Source: Larix kaempferi
Lineage: Eukaryota > Streptophyta > Pinopsida > Pinales > Pinaceae
Direction of reading: 5' to 3'
DNA: 64,000 nt
NCBI GenBank assembly: GCA_027924585.1
Contig: BSBM01000904.1
Span: 16,327,501 to 16,391,500, forward strand
Shown one piece after another: positions 13,526 through 24,180 of the stretch. Position 1 is the first letter of the stretch. The number at the start of each line of letters is the position of its first letter. The translations under genes were made by a program, and so were the position numbers. Below the pieces are notes generated by a model that was not told where the DNA came from, did not search any database, and saw only the letters and a list, made by a program, of their open reading frames with translations.

Positions 13526-16500
13526 GTGATTCTCGGAAAAAATGAGACTTTGGAGGGTTCTTGTCAAATTGTACAATGTGTTGATAATCAAGAAAGATGA
13601 AACATTGTGAAGGTATAGGAAAATTGTGAAAAAGAACTAGACAAGTATTATATGCACAATAGTCATGCAAGTTGGTGCAATGATTTTCAAATCTTTAAGT
13701 TTCTATGTTATATAATAATAATAAAAATAGATATACCCCTAAACATGCTTTAAATGCAAGTGTTAAAATATGTAATAAATAAGTTTACTGTGTAGTGTAC
13801 CATTGTTGAAATTTGAACGTGAAATATTTTAAATGTATCATGGTGATAAAGTATTGATTTTGATGTTATTTAGTATACATATAAAAGGTTGGATTGAATG
13901 TCTTTATGAGTAGGTTTAATTCGTTTTTACTTGTGGTGTCAAATCTCTTAAGTAGTATAAAAGTGAGGTTCATATATTTATATTATAAGTAATAGGTAAT
14001 TGAGGTGAGATTACCCCATGTATTAATAGGAAGAACGAGCTTTTTACTAAACACTCATGCTTACAATGTCTTAAGACACCTTCAAAAGATTGATATTTGA
14101 AAGGGATTTAATCGACACCTCAGAGATGTGGAATAAAAAATGGCTACATTGTCTCATATCATCAAAGAGACAAGGAGATTAGTTCAATTTAGCATTGTAG
14201 AGCATAATTTCTTGACAAGGAGACCCGTGACTAAAGAATCCCTGGTTTAAAAATTACAATTATAAAAAATTGAAATACTTAATCAAAATAAGAGGTATGC
14301 AATCCACATGGCATACCTAAATTCCTTTCCCTGGATTTGCTAAAAATAAACTAAACTAGTTGTAAAAGTAAATGTGGAAGGTAAAGAGCGATATCAATAG
14401 TCAAAAGATAATTATGCTAAGCATGTACTATCACACCTTGCTACTACCAAGAAGCTCACCAACAAATGGAACAAAAGGGAAATGCCAAGCATTAACCAAT
14501 ATCCAAGGTTAAGTGCCATTATCTTTTTTTGGACTATTTAAATGAAAGTGAAAGAAGCAAAACTAGCTTGCTAGAAAGCACAACTAGTTAAGTTTATCCT
14601 AGAGCACCAAAGTTAATTATAAAAATTTGAAAGGGAAAGAATCATGCTTTTATGTTTTTCATTGTGTGAGAATGTTTAACTGATTAGTTGTTTCTTTGCA
14701 ATGCCTTAAATTGGTTCTTAATCTGCCTTTAATGCTTAGGGGAGAAGAGAGACAAGTTGTTTAAGTTATAAAAAAACAACAAAGCATGCACTTGTTAGCA
14801 ACTAAGCTAGCTCTTCAATCCCTTCAAGCAAATGATGAACTCTACATGCTATCAATGAGGTTATTAGAATTATCAAAGTGTGTTAATCATTAGCTGATAA
14901 GAAAATATTGTTAAATTCTCTTAAGAGAAATAAAAATCAACCTCTTTACAAGTAGTCGCTGCACAAATGGTAAAGAGACCTTCGTTTGTTTCTTTTTGGC
15001 GTTTGACATAAGCTAAAATCAAACTAAATAAAAGCACTATTATACCAACAAAATTAAAATACCTCATATAAACATATAACATGAAATGCATGTGCAAAAT
15101 TAAAAAAGAATAGTGTGTCTAAGTTACATAGAAAACTATTCACCAAAAAATTATGCAATGGAAAACAATCTAGTAGAAGTTCCTTATTATAGTCTTTTGA
15201 AGATTTTGAAAGAAAGGGAAAAAAAGGATTCATAGTAAGAATGTAAACACAAAAGCCCCAAAGTAACTAGGGCCAAAGATAACATGAATGCTTGAAACTA
15301 CTTTTAAAATGCATCAACTTAATTTCCATCGTTAGAAGTGTTAGTTAACCCACCAGGTGTATGGAAAATGAGATAAAAATTAATATAATATGATGACATA
15401 AAGTTAAAAAAAATAAAACAAACACACACACACACCAAAACCACCATTAGAATGTTGATTTTTATGCATTGTAGTAAGAATTACCCACCAAATCCAATAT
15501 CATTGAATCAAACTTAAATCAATGACAATCAAGCCCCATTCGAGCAACTAGCTACTTCCTTCATAGCATAGGAGGACACCAGGAAATTCCATCAACTAAA
15601 AGAGGGAAGGTGAGTCCAAGTTTCGTTAACATCTAGGTACTTTCACTCAAAAAAATGTGTTTCAAATCCCTTTATAAGTTCTCAAAAAGTACAAAAGAGA
15701 CACCTTCTTGTTTATAGGTCTATGAGGGATTAAGGGATTCTTCGACCTTTCTTGATGATCAAGAGTATGCATTCAGTTTCTTCTTATGTGTATCCTAAAA
15801 TTATATCTATTTCCCCCTTACATTCAAAAACATTCACTCATTCCCCTCATGTATATGAAAATAAGACTAAATATTTTTATTTTGAAAATGAAATTGCAGG
15901 AAGCCCTCTTCTTCTCTCTTCTTAAATGGGTAATTGATGAGAGAAAGAAGGATAAATATTAACTTTCAATAGTTGAAAACCTCCCATATTCCTCCCTTAC
16001 ACATCCTTTGGTTTTAATATTTCCTCGGCATGGTCTATGATGTGTCCATGGTTTTAAAAGTTGAAGAACCATTAAAATACAAGCCTTGAACCATGAAAAG
16101 TGAGGGCCAAAAAGAACCTAAATCTTGCGTAATCTATTTTGATGAAGTGGTTGAGCTCCAACGTGGGTATAATGGCTCCATATGCTCCTTGTAGTGATGT
16201 GCCCCATCACTAAAACCAAAAATTTAATTAAACCAACTTCATCAACCAAAACAATAATTCCCAAATACATTTGATGAGTGGCCATGGATCCATGGTGGGT
16301 GGAGGGGACACAATCCATTTTTATTGAGTTGAGGTGGAGTATTAATTACTCCATCGATTTTCTTTTGACACTTGGTACCTTAATTCCAGTAATGATTGGG
16401 ACCTTATTAATTAGACATTGGTGACGATTACAAAGAAATTGAACCATTTTGTAATTGAAGAGGCCTGAATCAAACCATTGTTGTAACTACATGATAGGAA

Positions 16501-16744
16501 AATGAACCATTTAATAACTAACTCTTGTAAATGGAATATAAGAGGGTGGACTACAAATAGATTTGGGTTATTCGATATTAACTAATGATTGGATAGTCGA
16601 TAAGGCAATGCTTAAGTGGTCCAAGAAAGTTGTCCATAACCCAAGATAGCCTCAATGCTAAAGTAGCCCAAGAAGCTCATCCACAAACCTAGGTGCCATA
16701 TCTAAGTGCTCATGCAAACTCCCCATTGATGACATCTAAGCTCT
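13526..16744. other. AT-rich non-coding DNA flanking element A
   Basis: No gene is recognised. An (AC)8 microsatellite lies at about 15419-15435. The right end, ATGAA at 16745-16749, is the left target-site duplication of element A, so this DNA was once continuous with 30998 onward. Confidence 0.55.
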
Positions 16745-16749
16745 ATGAA
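16745..16749. other. Target-site duplication of element A (left copy)
   Basis: ATGAA directly precedes the TGTTACCAG LTR end. The identical right copy is at 30993-30997, directly after GGGTGTAACA. Confidence 0.9.
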
Positions 16750-17287
16750 TGTTACCAGACAATCCACTCGAGCAGACGCGAGCAGGATCTCCCTAGCTCA
16801 ATGTGAGTCTAGAACAAATAGAACAAACTACAAACACATTTCCTAGATCTACTTAAGGACCAAGTACTAGATGTCTTACCTTTTTACTACGCAATCCTTT
16901 CTCCTGAATGTTGCTCCACGTCCCATGATCGTCAGATCCAAACTGCAAGACCTGTAAAGACACAGAAACAAGAGAAATGAGTAAAGAGCATCTATACAAT
17001 AAGCGATCTAAGTAAACAGTTAAGCAGGTAAACTACACAATATCATTACACATAAGAACAATATTGGTGGAAATAATTTGTATTACTGTAAATAGAGGAG
17101 TACATGGTAGAGATATAGAACTACAACCAAAGACTTAACGCAGTAGCCCTTCTCCAACCAAGCCAATTGCCATGTCCTTCCAAGGAAGTATGAGCTATCC
17201 AATAGGTGAATGGAGGTGTCTTAAGAGAGATTTCACCAGCATGTAGATACCATAGTCTTCCTCCCTCTGGGGTGGGAGTGAGCCTCA

Positions 17288-17295
17288 CTTATATA
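17288..17295 (-). promoter_or_regulatory. LTR TATA box
   Basis: Minus-strand TATATAAG lies about 360 bp into the LTR. The E copies have TATTTAAA at the equivalent place (55869-55876 and 56653-56660), so the element promoter is probably here and the transcript start a little downstream. Confidence 0.6.
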
Positions 17296-17470
17296 GGACT
17301 AAGTGGATAGGGTATGGATAGGATAGGTTGAGAGATGGTAGGAGAGAGACAGGGGATCTTCCCAAAGAGTTAGGGGTCGAGTACCAGCTCTCCTAGAGGT
17401 AAGGGATAAGTCCCTAAATGGGTAAGTTTTGAGAAGGATCTCGAATAGGATATTTTTGCCCATTAACAGA

Positions 17471-17536
17471 CCTCGTCGCACCCTGCAGTGGAGCAAGCTG
17501 CGACGTCGCATGTTGCTAATGTGCAACCTGCGACGA
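17471..17536. promoter_or_regulatory. Family-A motif cluster in LTR U3
   Basis: TCGTCGCA (17473-17480), the perfect palindrome TGCGACGTCGCA (17499-17510) and TGCGACGA (17529-17536) sit about 115-180 bp from the LTR start, upstream of the TATA box. The same motif recurs in the leader of E and upstream of the antisense gene of A. The 5' LTR remnant keeps the first two sites (30814-30821, 30840-30851), while the third has decayed to TGTGACAA. Confidence 0.7.
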
Positions 17537-17651
17537 CCTCTCAAAAGTTTGCAGGATTGAGTGCAAATCCTCCCAAATGAAAGTACTTAGTCCAGGTGAC
17601 TTCAGGGATGTATACACTGAATCTAATGATGAGTAGATTTTGGGTGTAACA

Positions 17652-17667
17652 GAATGCCCCCCAAAGC
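17652..17667 (-). other. Polypurine tract of element A
   Basis: The sense strand reads GCTTTGGGGGGCATTC directly before the 3' LTR. This is the expected plus-strand primer position. Element C has CATTAGGGGGCATC in the same place. Confidence 0.8.
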
Positions 17668-18750
17668 ATGAAGCTGTTAAGGATGTACAGGTGAAGTGCT
17701 TTGAAAGAAATAATGGAAATAGGATCGACGGATGAAGAACGTTGATGCAGTACAACTGACTCTGAACGAACAATCTCACATGAAGTACAACATGGCTGTC
17801 GACCAATACATTGCAGATCCATGGTAGTAATGATCGACTGAACACAATCATGGCTACTAGACACAAGCGTAGATCCATGATGAGATGATAACATAGCCAC
17901 AACCAATACAAAAGTGGATCCGTGTAATATGACTCAATACAAACTCCATCGCAACCTGGGTAAAACATGACTTCCCAGGGTCTTCAAGCTGAACCCGCAA
18001 CGATATGAATCTATCCATGTGATTACATATGTCTTGACGTCGAACATGGTAGAAACCACTTGATTACCGGTCATCGATGTAAACCGTTAACAAGTGCGAG
18101 GGAGATCACCATTGATGTCAATGATTCCCAAGGTATCATAGTACATATCATCAAGCGTGAATAAACGATTTGAATGCACGATGAAATCTTTCAATCAAGA
18201 GCCAATTATGTAAACTCATGATGAAAGCAAGTTAACCTGCCATTGAGGCATGCAGGGCCAAAGTACTTGGTTGGTTTCTAGATTCAATCCTTGGATGATG
18301 AGTTGAAGTCAAAAAGGATGAATCCGTCGAAGGAGGGCCATGATGAATCCCCCATCAATCGACATGAAACATGACAAAAGATGGGTAGAGTGGATCGAAT
18401 GGTACAGTAACATGTAAGACTGACTCAAAGTAACAACGGCATGGTGACGTGTGTACTGACTGTAGATGATAGATAGTGGACGTGTTCTTGAACATGGGCA
18501 TGGCATGACTTGGCAGTATTGACATAATGAGAATGACGCAAACTTCTAATGCAACTAATGATAGAAGCTTTCTCCGAATGACTCAGAGGAGTAACAGGAC
18601 TCAGAAAGTAAGCGGAGACTCATAGACAAACAGATGACCCAACTACTATATGCAAATGCAGATGAGTGCCATGTTCAAGAACGACTATATACTGCCACTA
18701 AGGTATGTAACATAAACACTTTCCTTTTTCCCCATCATGAATGATGAGTG
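17668..18750. other. Element A 3' non-coding region, outer part
   Basis: No credible gene is present: frames up to 150 codons on the minus strand have no domain and no counterpart in element C. Parts are conserved with C. Both have GTGGATCCATG-type repeats (near 17815-17915 and 42660-42720) and a strongly conserved block (18062-18094 versus 42888-42917). Confidence 0.6.
18062..18094. other. Conserved non-coding block shared with element C
   Basis: GATTACCGGTCAT, GATGTA and ACCGTTAACAA occur in the same order and almost the same spacing at 42886-42917 in element C, although the two elements differ greatly elsewhere. CCGGT and ACCGTT are partly inverted repeats. The function is unknown. Confidence 0.65.
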
Positions 18751-19309
18751 CCTCATGTGTTTTTTACGAGCTTGATGAGGGTAACCAGATGCTCGGTATA
18801 GCTCATCTCATAGATGAGTCCAATCCCAAATATTTTCCGAACCTGGGATAGGAGGGGTTCGTCCCATGACGGGCCCTTCAATGTGAAAATTTAACGAGTC
18901 CATAGAAGGTAAACTCGGTCGTCATTTCATGTTTCGAGAGTCTCAAAAGAACTAAAGAAGACTCCAACGGTCCTTTTTCGTAAAGTTAGCCTCATCGCCC
19001 AAAAAAGGGTAAAACAACGTGGGAGAGGACTCTTCCAGTCATGATTGGCTGGAGTATTCCTTTTTCGTAATTAGTGCTCCCTGGTCCGAAAAAGGGGTAA
19101 ACTATCACTAGGAAGATGGCCATTCAAATACTTTAATAAGCGTGAATGCGACAAGTTCGCTTGGCAATGTTTTCATATTTAGGGAGTCTGAAAAGAGCTT
19201 AACTATGGACTCCGGGGGGTGTCCTTTTCCGTGGAAGTTTAACGAGCCCGGAAAAGTGATAAATCATAACTCGATACTTGTTCTCATAGTTATGTGAGTA
19301 CGAGAACAA
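18751..19309. other. Array of hairpins with a recurring loop (element A)
   Basis: Successive inverted repeats: CCTCAT/ATGAGG (18751, 18775), CCTTC+ATG/CAT+GAAGG (18875-18909), CCTTTTT/AAAAAGG (18972, about 19002), CCTTTTTCG/CGAAAAAGG (19059, 19087), CATTCA/TGAATG (19121, 19143), TTTTCA/TGAAAA (19170, 19189), CTTTTCCG/CGGAAAAG (19224, 19249) and TTGTTCTC/GAGAACAA (19278, 19302). Stems differ from one hairpin to the next, yet each pairs with itself. Many loops contain TTTAACGAG(T/C)C or a close variant. Element C has a parallel array at 43608-44189. Confidence 0.7.
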
Positions 19310-19688
19310 ACAAAGAGTAAACTCATCCTCATGCAATAATTACGACTAACCAAAAATGATAATGACAAAACATTCAAAGGGATGTTCATACCTGTGGTTA
19401 CCGTTGGTAATGCGAGAAACGGCACAAAAGACCACTTTACGACTCCTGTACACTAGAGAAAGTGTCAAATAGTCCCAAATATAATGACAAACGGTCGAAA
19501 CTATATTGAATGGTCCAAAAGCATAAAAAAAGGAATATTCCATTCTATTTATAAATAGAAATATGGGACAAAAATAGAAACATTGTTCAAATTGCCAATT
19601 TGGGTGGAGAAGTACCAATTTGGAGCCAAAACTTCCTTTGTCGATTCAGGGAGCTACGATCCGCCATTTCACCAACCGTCCGGACCAG
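19310..19688 (+). other. Presumed promoter and first non-coding exon of the antisense gene
   Basis: No coding frame is conserved here. The stretch lies between the hairpin array and a donor-like AG/GTAGG at 19689. By position it should hold the promoter and leader exon of the plus-strand gene. I see no clear TATA box. Confidence 0.35.
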
Positions 19689-19967
19689 GTAGGCCTAAAT
19701 CTCATCCAGCAAATTTCCAGTGGTTTACTTTTTGCTTTCTTGTCCATTTTTGGGGTTTTTTGGTGATTTGGGGAAGGGCCATTGCGCCCTCATCTCATCG
19801 CAAGTGGCCCTTTCGGGACTTGCGACGAGACTAACTCGTCGCAAGCCTCGAAAACGAGACCTGCGACAGCAGAAACCCAAAACCCAAACATCAAAAATAA
19901 TTCAAAAAAAAGGAGTTTATGAAAGTTGAGGAAGGACCTAACAGGGTTTAAATGTCCCTTTTGGCAG
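19689..19967 (+). other. Predicted 5'UTR intron of the antisense gene (A)
   Basis: Donor-like CCAG/GTAGGC at 19689 and acceptor-like CTTTTGGCAG ending at 19967, 17 bases before the ATG. Element C has a similar pair: AA/GTAAGT at 44635 and TTTTTGTGCAG ending at 44897. In both elements the family motif cluster lies in the middle of this segment. Splicing is inferred only. Confidence 0.45.
19795..19868. promoter_or_regulatory. Family-A motif cluster upstream of the antisense gene
   Basis: TCATCGCA (19795-19802), then a perfect 11-bp inverted repeat CTTGCGACGAG / CTCGTCGCAAG (19819-19829 and 19835-19845) around ACTAA, then TGCGACA (19862-19868). This is the LTR U3 motif of the same family. Element C has a perfect 12-bp inverted repeat, also with a 5-bp spacer, in the equivalent place. 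Confidence 0.75.
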
Positions 19968-19984
19968 GTTACTAGCAAGCAAAA

Positions 19985-21242
19985 ATGGTATTGGAGTGGC
20001 GAGAGAGAGAACATGAAGTGGAAGATGAACAAGTTGCAAACGATCCACAATGCGTGGAAGCTTTGAGAAACTGCGAGCTGCTCAAATTCTTTGAGATACA
20101 GGGGATGAGAGCCCAGATCCCGCTACTGACACACATGCTCCAGAGTTGGGATGCGGCCCAACAATACTTTGTGATAGGTGAGCATATCCTCATGATTGAC
20201 ATTGAGGATATCTACTTTCTGATCGGTTTGTCCTGAAGAGGGAATGTTGTACAACTCATTGGGACACGGGCCAGTGACCGTACAATTGAGGACATGGTGT
20301 CACAGTACTGTGTTGCTACTTCTCGTCCTTCCAGCGGGAAGATACTCATCAGGGATGTGGTGAGCCGTCCACTGCGGACCATATTGCTTACCATTACTAG
20401 GGTGGCGGGTAGCCAAGCCCCACACATGGCTACTCGGACCCAGATTCTATATGCGGAAGACTATATGTCTCCCAGAGTTTTCAGCTGGTGCGAGGGTCTC
20501 CTCGTCAACATCTGAGCTCAGCTGACCAAGTGTCGGCGTGGGGAGCTCAAGCAGTTTGGGTATGGATTGATCATAGTATCGTTCCTCTTGGAGTGGATTC
20601 CTCTTCTACGTCCGCAGCTAGTACTTGATGACAAGGAGCCCAAGGATCCCCATATGCTCAGATGGACTGAGGTCATGACCCGTCATGGTGGCGGGCCCAT
20701 CATTAGCTTTGGTCCCGAGTTTTTCAGCTGGATAGAGGGCCAGTTACTTATGGTCGAGGACTTTCCATACAGCGGCAAGGACTTCTGAGAGGATCCCAAC
20801 TTGGCGCTTCCAGAGGGTGCAGCATGGGGTGATATAGGTGAGAACAAAACCCTTGTATTTTTAGTTTTGTATATTATATCATTTTTTTGATGTAGTGCTG
20901 ACAAGTACGTAATATGTGTGTGCAGATGTGGGTTCCATGCGACCAGTAGGTCTCTCCCTTTTCGCGAGGAGAGACAAAGGCGGGGAGGCAGTCATTCCTG
21001 CAGGTGCTCATGCTTCCGTCGAGGAGATGGAGGAGGTGTACAGGAACCTATCCGAGCTGACTGTGGAGGTACCAGAGCCAGTTATTGATGGCTTACCGAG
21101 GCCCATGCAGAGATTTGGGGTTGGATCATCTGTGCGCTTCAACACCTTACTCCACAAGGTGGCTCGGACCGTGGACTGCTTTCTCACCCAGTGGCAGTGT
21201 GCTGTTCGAGCTAGGGGTGTACGGGTTAGGTGCCAAGCCTGA
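19985..21242 (+). pseudogene. Antisense plant-mobile-domain-like gene of element A (decayed)
   Basis: The product begins MVLEWREREHE and contains the PMD-like core: a W followed by F-V-I-G-E-x-L-M-I-D-I-E-D-I-Y-F-L-I-G-L, matching the usual PMD pattern of W, a short beta segment, then T-L-x-D-V-x-x-L-x-G-L. PMD proteins of plants (MAIL1/MAIN type) act in transcriptional silencing, and PMD frames are known as extra genes in some plant retroelements. One reading frame runs from 19985 to an intron (20838-20925) and resumes to 21242. It is broken by three TGA codons, ending at 20236, 20515 and 20788. Sister gene C has an open codon at each place, an Arg codon at two of them, which suggests CpG C-to-T decay. 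The gene lies tail-to-tail with aRNH and opposite to element transcription. Confidence 0.7.
20838..20925 (+). other. Conserved phase-1 intron in the antisense gene (A)
   Basis: GTGAGAAC starts and GTGTGTGCAG ends an 88-bp AT-rich intron between ...WGDI and DVGxxRPxG. Element C has a 101-bp intron at the same codon and phase, with unrelated intron sequence. Splicing restores one frame across the junction in both. Confidence 0.8.
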
Positions 21243-21518
21243 TGACACTACTATACTTGTACTGAGAGCTTAGAGGCCTCATGTTTTGTACTACTGAAAG
21301 CTATGATGGTTCAGATTTTTTTAAAGACTCACTGAAAGCCATTATGCTTCATATTTTTGTACCGGCACTACCTTTTGATCGATTTATATATATACAGACA
21401 TTACCGGCAATTTATACATTATGTGTTTTTTAAAATGATTAGTCATGTGATCTTGTTTACATGTTTTCTTTTATACATTGTATTTACATGTTGTGAATGC
21501 TTTTACATATTATGAGTA

Positions 21519-21932
21519 TTATGTGTGTGTGATGTACCAATCCAAAATGAAGTTGGCCATCGAGTCAGCAACTGTGTTTAACTCCCGTGGAATGTGCAGG
21601 TATTGAACGGATTCAAATGACCTTTCCAAGAGACGTACTCGTCTGAAGAGACGGAGTAAGATGGGATCACAGATGGTGTACACCTGGTTCAAATGGGAAA
21701 CCACTAATTGAGAATCCATGTGGATGACAATGTGGTTCATACCCAAGGAAATAGCGTTAGCTAGGGTTCCGATTACTGCCTGATATTCTGCGGCATTGTT
21801 GGTCGCAAACCCTAGGCAAATTCCTCCTGAGCTAATGAGCTCACTTATTGGGGAATACAATACCCAGGCTTCCGAAGCAAGGTTACGGGTATTCCGGCTG
21901 GCGTCGTCCGCAAATCCATAGCACGTTGCCAT
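21519..21932 (-). CDS. Archaeal-type RNase H (aRNH) of element A
   Basis: A 137-residue frame starting MATCYGFADDASR. RNase H degrades the RNA strand of RNA-DNA hybrids during reverse transcription. The four catalytic acids are visible: D in FADDAS (about residue 8), E in NNAAEYQAV (about residue 44), D in MDSQL (about residue 65) and D in TVADSMAN (about residue 118). Position after integrase as a separate frame is typical of Tat elements, which acquired this second RNase H. The ATG at 21932 was chosen because it aligns with the start of the C copy and follows an acceptor-like GTGTGCAG in both. The frame is open further upstream to 22079. Unlike the rest of pol in A, this frame has no lesion. 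Confidence 0.85.
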   Translation of the reverse strand: MATCYGFADDASRNTRNLASEAWVLYSPISELISSGGICLGFATNNAAEYQAVIGTLANAISLGMNHIVIHMDSQLVVSHLNQVYTICDPILLRLFRRVRLLERSFESVQYLHIPRELNTVADSMANFILDWYITHT

Positions 21933-22071
21933 CTGCACACGCAGACAGAACATGGTATAAGAAGCGGAAACAAGATCAAAAAGACACTCGAACAGAAAAT
22001 GCGTCACACCACACAAAAACACAAAAAACACGCCATGTACAGTATATATAAGCAAGTCTATGCATGAGGGA

Positions 22072-23175
22072 TCAAGCATAGTATCTCTTCAGGTAAAGCC
22101 CATTACGGGGTTCACCCAAAGAGATTCCGTCATAATCTTCAAGCTCGTAAGCACCTTTTTCCAACACACGTTTTACAACGTAAGGTCCATGCCACATGGA
22201 CTCGAACTTCCCTGCTCCTAGTTTGTCGTGCTTCTGGTCATAAGTAAGGACCAGGTATCCCTCGTTAAAGATGCGAGGTTCAACTGACTTATCATATTGG
22301 CCTTGATGCGTTTCTTGTGTGCTTCATTAGCAAGAGCGGCATCTCGACGCGACTCGTCGAATTTTGCTAAGTGCAAGAGACGTTCTTCCTCAGTTGTAGT
22401 GTTAGGAAGAAGTTCGACAGCGAGTTGTAGAGACGGAATTTCGCACTCTATCAGCAGAACAGCCTCCAATCCATTTACCAATTGGAAAGGAGTGAAGCCT
22501 GTGGCGGTTTTGACGGAAGTTCGGTAGGCCCATAACACTGAAAAGAGCATGTTGTGCCAATTGGACTTATGTGTCCCTACCATCCTTTGGACCATAGTTT
22601 TCAAGACCTTTTTAATGGCCTCGACCTATCCATTGGATTGCGGGTAGTAGGGTGTTGAGTTTTCATGGCGAAAACCCAACCTGTCGCTCAATTCATCAAC
22701 CATATGGTTCTAAAAATGAGAACCATGATCGATCACAATTTCCTGAGGAACTCCGAACCGCGCTATTACATGATTGAACATGAAGAGTGCGGCGGTTTTT
22801 CTATCATTTTGGTATGTAGGCATAGCTTCGGCCCACTTTGTGAAGTAATCCACAGCTATGATGATGTAACTATGCCCCCCGGTTGAGGTAGGCTTACAAT
22901 GCATAAAATCAATGCCCCATTTTGCGAATGGGCCAATGGCAATAACCGGATGTAACGGGGCAGGATGAGTGCGCTTCTTCGTATGGAAGTGTTGGCAAGG
23001 AGGACATTTTTTTACAGCCTCAATACAATCTTTGAATATAGTAGGCTAGAAATACCCTGCGTGCAAAATCTTTTGGGTTGTATCCATCCCAGAGAGGTGA
23101 CCGCCACATGCCCCAGCGTGACAGTCATTCAGAACTCGTTCAGCCTCATCATGAGTGAGACAACGTCGAAGAATT
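22072..23175 (-). pseudogene. Integrase and pol C-terminus of element A
   Basis: This part has an HHCC zinc domain (His in CHAG, GGH, then KKCPPCQ) and a DDE core: D in KWGIDFM, D in IVIDHG, E in VEAIKK. After the core comes the usual TGFTPFQLVNG segment. The C-terminus ends in YLKRYYA at a TGA (22072-22074). Lesions seen: a frameshift near 23175, a stop in the zinc domain near 23048 (a Trp position), a stop near 22627 just before the catalytic E, and a frameshift near 22300. Integrase inserts element DNA into the genome. This copy cannot make a full enzyme. Confidence 0.85.
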
Positions 23176-24180
23176 GAATCGACGATACAAAGTATCATTG
23201 ATGATTAAATAATACTTTGCATGGTGACGAATCTTACGACGGTCGTCGCGAGAGAGTTGAATATTGAAGCGTTGGGTTTGAAGATATAACAAGATATCTC
23301 CATACCACGGATCAGTCGTACTGATGAGAAACAATGATTCATCCGGAAATGAGTCATTGTGCTCAACTTCTGCATCAGGACAGGGAAGGTCACAAATGAG
23401 CTCAGCAAACACCAAAGACTTCTTAGACTTGGCTTTCTCGAAAAGAAGATCGAATTCTTGCAGTATCACAATCCAGCGTGAATACTTTCCCCCAAGCACC
23501 TGACGTGTCAGTACGTGGTACATCGGGTTCGAGTTGGCAATGATGGTGGTGGTGCAGAGAAAAATGTAGTGCCGGAACTTCTGGATGACGATGACCGCTG
23601 CGAATGCGAGTTTTTCGACATGTGAATATCTAGTTTCTGCGTCAACTAGACCCTTACTTGCATAGTATATCACATGTTCCTGAGCATTTTGATCCTCCTG
23701 TACCAAAACCATGGTGATAGTGGTAGCAGAAGCGACGAGATATAAAATGTAATCTCGATAATAATTAGGTAGTTGGAGCACGGGGGCATGCGTGATGGCA
23801 TGTTTGATACTGTTGAAGGACTTTTGATATTGATCGTCCCAAATGAACAGGACATCCTTCTTGGGCAGTCTCATATAGCCCTGAGTCTTCTCCGCGAAAT
23901 TACAAACAAAACGTCGTAAATAAGTCGCCTTCCCTTGGAGACTTTGAAGTTCCGTCACATCAGTCAAGGGTGGTAGGTTGATGATGGCCTCCACCTTTAA
24001 GGGATCAATGCGGATCCCATCCTTCGAAACAATAAATCCTAAGAGGCGTCCGGACTCAATGCAAAAGATACACTTATGAGGATTCAGATGGATATTGTAC
24101 CATCTGCATTTGAGGAAAATGGTCGTCAGATGATCAATGTGGAATTCGCGCTGCTTTGAATGAGCAGAGGGATCGTCCAA
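23176..24180 (-). pseudogene. RT C-terminal half and degenerate RNase H of element A
   Basis: Continues RT from the catalytic box (LDD seen at the frame start), through the RT thumb (SKDGIRIDPLKVEAI) and an RNase H-like segment (YYASKGLVDAETRYSHVEKLAFA). A one-base frameshift at about 24180 separates it from the rest of RT, right at the YxDD active-site box. The RNase H segment reads LYLVASATT where active enzymes have a DAS-type start, so the first catalytic Asp is missing. Loss of the RT-linked RNase H alongside a new aRNH is a known Tat trend. The frame ends near 23149 after another frameshift. Confidence 0.85.

Larger units (their letters stand above)
16750..17651 (-). repeat. Element A 3' LTR (complete, 902 bp)
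   Basis: In sense orientation the LTR begins TGTTACACCC at 17651 and ends GTCTGGTAACA at 16750. The first 324 bp match the remnant at 30669-30992, and the whole LTR aligns with the two LTR copies of element E (33965-34208 plus 55734-56419, and 56455-57203). It carries a family-specific motif cluster in U3 and a TATA box. Confidence 0.92.

Noticed and set aside
17516-17968. 150-codon minus-strand frame next to the element A 3' LTR
   Set aside because: Overlaps the LTR and polypurine tract, has no domain, and has no counterpart in the collinear region of element C.
19985-20788. Recoding of three in-frame TGA codons in the antisense gene of A
   Set aside because: The sister gene has open codons there, and similar stops occur across the decayed elements. 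Mutation is simpler than recoding.
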